From positions 3,286,001 to 3,350,000 of the forward strand of contig NZ_CP013926.1 of the NCBI RefSeq assembly GCF_001562115.1: a stretch of DNA of 64,000 nucleotides, in the 5' to 3' direction. Positions 61,975 to 64,000 of the stretch are shown here, in pieces. The stretch comes from Alteromonas stellipolaris (GTDB lineage Bacteria > Pseudomonadota > Gammaproteobacteria > Enterobacterales > Alteromonadaceae). How positions within the stretch are numbered: the stretch's first letter is position 1; every line of letters starts with the position of its first letter. The notes beneath the pieces were generated by a model. That model saw only the letters and a list, made by a program, of their open reading frames with translations. It made no database searches and had not been told where the DNA came from. A program made the translations under genes and the position numbers.

Positions 61975-64000
61975 TGCGAGCTGCACGCTTTCACCTTGAG
62001 CAAATGCAGCTTTATCGTCGGCACTCACATAATATTGCTGATTAGTAAGATTCCGCCAACTCGCTTGCACCGACATACGTTGATTGAATTGCCATAGCGC
62101 GCCAATATCTATGGTGGTTACATTGCCGAGTTCCTTTTCACTATCACCAATATCTCGCTTGCTTGCACGATGAACCAATGTTGAAAATAGCCGAACATCT
62201 TCTAGCTCATACCCTAATGTTAATCGCTGACTATTAGGCGGAATATCGGAAATAGCGCTTCCCAAAGTATCTTCGCCGTCAATCCAGGCTCCATTTAACT
62301 GAGCAAACCAATACCCTTGCTCTGTTGCTTTATTTTGCGCTTTATTTACAGCTTGTGACTGCTGCCAATCTAGCTGATAGCTTATGCCTCGAATCGTCGC
62401 ACTGTCTAAATTGCTATAAACCTGCACATTTTCAGATACCGTAGTACGTTCAATATAGTGATTAATTTTCTGATGAAACACTTCAACTGAGCCCGTTAAA
62501 TCAATGCTGTTGTACGATAACGAAGCCTGTACATTTGTGGCCTGCTCTGTTTCTAAATTGTCATCACCTAAGACAGTGCCCCGAGGGGTTTCTCCCGAAA
62601 AATAACGCTCGGTTAAAGAAGGATTTCTAAAAGCGCTAGATAAGTAAACACTTGCCGACCATTGAGGCGAAAGCGTATGGCTGGCCCCAATAAACCCGCT
62701 AACGTTGGTATTAGTAACATCATCAGCATTGTTAGACTGCTGCTGCCAATCAAGCCTGCCTCCAAAGGCTAGCGAAGTAGCACCAAAGGTACGCGATGCA
62801 TCGGCAATACCTGCCACTGTGGTTTCACTAGCATCCAATGTACGAAGTTCGTAAGCCAATTCAGAAGTAAAGAATGAGTCAGTTAGATTTGAAGCTTCAT
62901 CTAAGACAGGTTGATTTATAAGAGATTCATCTACAGTCAATTCACTAGCAGAGGAAACCAAGGTGAACTCTCTTTCATCAATAATTACCCCTTCTCGCCC
63001 CATTAATTGAACTTGCCAGTTTACTTGCCAATTATTTATGCGTGCGTTACTGCCAACATCAAGCCCGAAGTCTAACGCCTCGCTTTCACTTTCGTTTATC
63101 CGATCTTCTGGCCTTAAAATGTGGGTGTCCAATGTGGATTGGTGCCACCAAAGGTTGCTAACTAGGTCTGTGCTAGATGTGTCAGGGCTAGCCATGTCAT
63201 CGCTAAATAAGTCAGAGCTAAATATATTAGAAAATGCAAAAGTCATTTTGCCTAACCAATGCGTATTTTCTGGGTAGGTAGTTACTCTATCTTCAGGAAA
63301 GTCACTACTCGACTTACCAATATCACTGTTGTCTGAATACAAGGTCCAGGCTTCTTTCAGCACCCCACTTACCGGACGGTGCCTTATGAATAGCGCGGAT
63401 TGTTCGAATTTATCAAACAGAGTATTACCTTGCGCGTCATTACCGTTATTGCCTTTACGGTACGACAGGTTCCAGTCCGTATTGGCTGCGTAATCGGCAT
63501 AACTATAGTCTTGTGCCTGTTGGTTACTGCTCCACCCTATTTGAAGGTTAGATTCTGTGTTATATGGAAGTAACAAATCTACAGCGCCACCAATAGCGCC
63601 CGAGCCTAAATAGGTAGATGCAGCCCCTGGAATGACGGCAACACTTTGAATAAAAGAAGGTGGAACAAAGCCAACACTCGCCCCCGCTCGGCGGTCACTC
63701 ACAATAGGTACGCCATCAAGTAAGGATTGAATTCGCCAGCGAGAGAAGCCGCGAATATTAATATTTTGAATTTGCCCACCTTGCCCATTTAAATTAACTG
63801 ACGGCGATTGCAGCAAAATGTCATTGATGTGAGGGCTACCCACAAGGTTTGATTTATCGTAGCTATATTGGGGAAAAATGCTGTTTAAAGTTTGATTGTA
63901 ATACGGGCGCTCTGCGGTGACCGTGTACCGCTCTAGCGCTTCAATACTCTTATTGTCAGTGCTCTCGTTGTCAGTGCTCTCGTTATCAGCGTTCAGGCTC
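61957..64000 (-). CDS. TonB-dependent receptor, 5' end outside window
   Basis: The frame is open to the window edge beyond the GTG at 63843, so the start is further upstream. The visible part begins with an STDNE-repeat linker encoded by a 15-base tandem repeat, then YTVTAERPY, a TonB-box-like segment. The plug follows (LLQSPSVNLNGQGGQIQNINIRGFSR, cut here at the motif), then VPIVSDRRAGASVGFVPP, and a barrel ending in LALTFLL. Its size is typical of a siderophore, vitamin or metal receptor (about 680 visible residues). Adjacent PepSY protein is convergent. The ligand is not assigned. Confidence 0.88.
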   Translation of the reverse strand, partial: SLNADNESTDNESTDNKSIEALERYTVTAERPYYNQTLNSIFPQYSYDKSNLVGSPHINDILLQSPSVNLNGQGGQIQNINIRGFSRWRIQSLLDGVPIVSDRRAGASVGFVPPSFIQSVAVIPGAASTYLGSGAIGGAVDLLLPYNTESNLQIGWSSNQQAQDYSYADYAANTDWNLSYRKGNNGNDAQGNTLFDKFEQSALFIRHRPVSGVLKEAWTLYSDNSDIGKSSSDFPEDRVTTYPENTHWLGKMTFAFSNIFSSDLFSDDMASPDTSSTDLVSNLWWHQSTLDTHILRPEDRINESESEALDFGLDVGSNARINNWQVNWQVQLMGREGVIIDEREFTLVSSASELTVDESLINQPVLDEASNLTDSFFTSELAYELRTLDASETTVAGIADASRTFGATSLAFGGRLDWQQQSNNADDVTNTNVSGFIGASHTLSPQWSASVYLSSAFRNPSLTERYFSGETPRGTVLGDDNLETEQATNVQASLSYNSIDLTGSVEVFHQKINHYIERTTVSENVQVYSNLDSATIRGISYQLDWQQSQAVNKAQNKATEQGYWFAQLNGAWIDGEDTLGSAISDIPPNSQRLTLGYELEDVRLFSTLVHRASKRDIGDSEKELGNVTTIDIGALWQFNQRMSVQASWRNLTNQQYYVSADDKAAFAQGESVQLALTFLL
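63953..63997 (-). repeat. 15-base tandem repeat encoding STDNE
   Basis: TTGTCAGTGCTCTCG occurs twice exactly (63953-63982) with a degenerate third copy to 63997. It is in frame, adds five residues per unit and lies before the TonB-box-like segment of the receptor. Confidence 0.8.

Overview
The window looks like a chromosomal stretch of a marine gammaproteobacterium of the Alteromonadales, probably Alteromonas or a close relative. The basis is gene content: several TonB-dependent receptors, a class I adenylate cyclase, ZapE, GlgC, a TPR/GGDEF protein, small exported proteins resembling DUF3718, and many exported peptidases. This is recognition by eye; no database search was possible. I see no rRNA, tRNA, CRISPR array, insertion sequence or prophage. 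Both window edges cut genes: an M14 carboxypeptidase on the left and a TonB-dependent receptor on the right.

Layout. 1-5.7 kb: M14 carboxypeptidase, glgC, and an exported M24 peptidase; a perfect FNR-type box lies between the last two. 5.7-7.9 kb: a compact minus-strand operon for a YHYH lipoprotein, a MORN-repeat protein and a SCO1-like protein. 8.2-11.3 kb: a small exported cysteine-repeat protein behind two identical-pattern operator-like palindromes, an unrecognised gene, and a PaaX-type regulator divergent from an AidB-like acyl-CoA dehydrogenase (to 13.2 kb). 13.2-17.4 kb: DsrE-like protein, then a TonB receptor/M19 dipeptidase pair. 17.8-25.8 kb: a membrane protein, Tat-exported dienelactone hydrolase, peroxiredoxin-like protein, a second small exported protein, zapE, a DUF1456 protein, two lipoproteins, an exported protein and gloA. 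26-37.2 kb: diguanylate cyclase, nitroreductase, adenylate cyclase, cupin lipoprotein, thioesterase, U32 protein, GST and an anchored protein.

37.5-40.7 kb holds the most unusual block: four tightly packed minus-strand genes for a predicted T4-lysozyme/pesticin-like muramidase, two small unknown proteins, and a 566-residue protein with peptidoglycan-binding-like repeats and a hydrophobic C-terminus. None has a signal peptide. 40.9-46.5 kb is a sucrose-type module (TonB receptor, MFS transporter, GH13_18 phosphorylase) with two LacI-like operators upstream. The phosphorylase should release glucose-1-phosphate, which is the substrate of GlgC encoded elsewhere in the window.

47-53 kb: an exported PLP enzyme paired with an exported RidA, a membrane protein, then LysR divergent from cupin and amine oxidase. 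53-56.6 kb: a broken DUF2938 gene, SDR/HxlR divergent pair, and a BlaI/M56-TonB pair with two operator boxes. 56.8-64 kb: DksA-type zinc finger, M1 peptidase lipoprotein, a His/Glu-rich membrane protein, an exported EEP-family hydrolase, a PepSY membrane protein, and the truncated TonB receptor.
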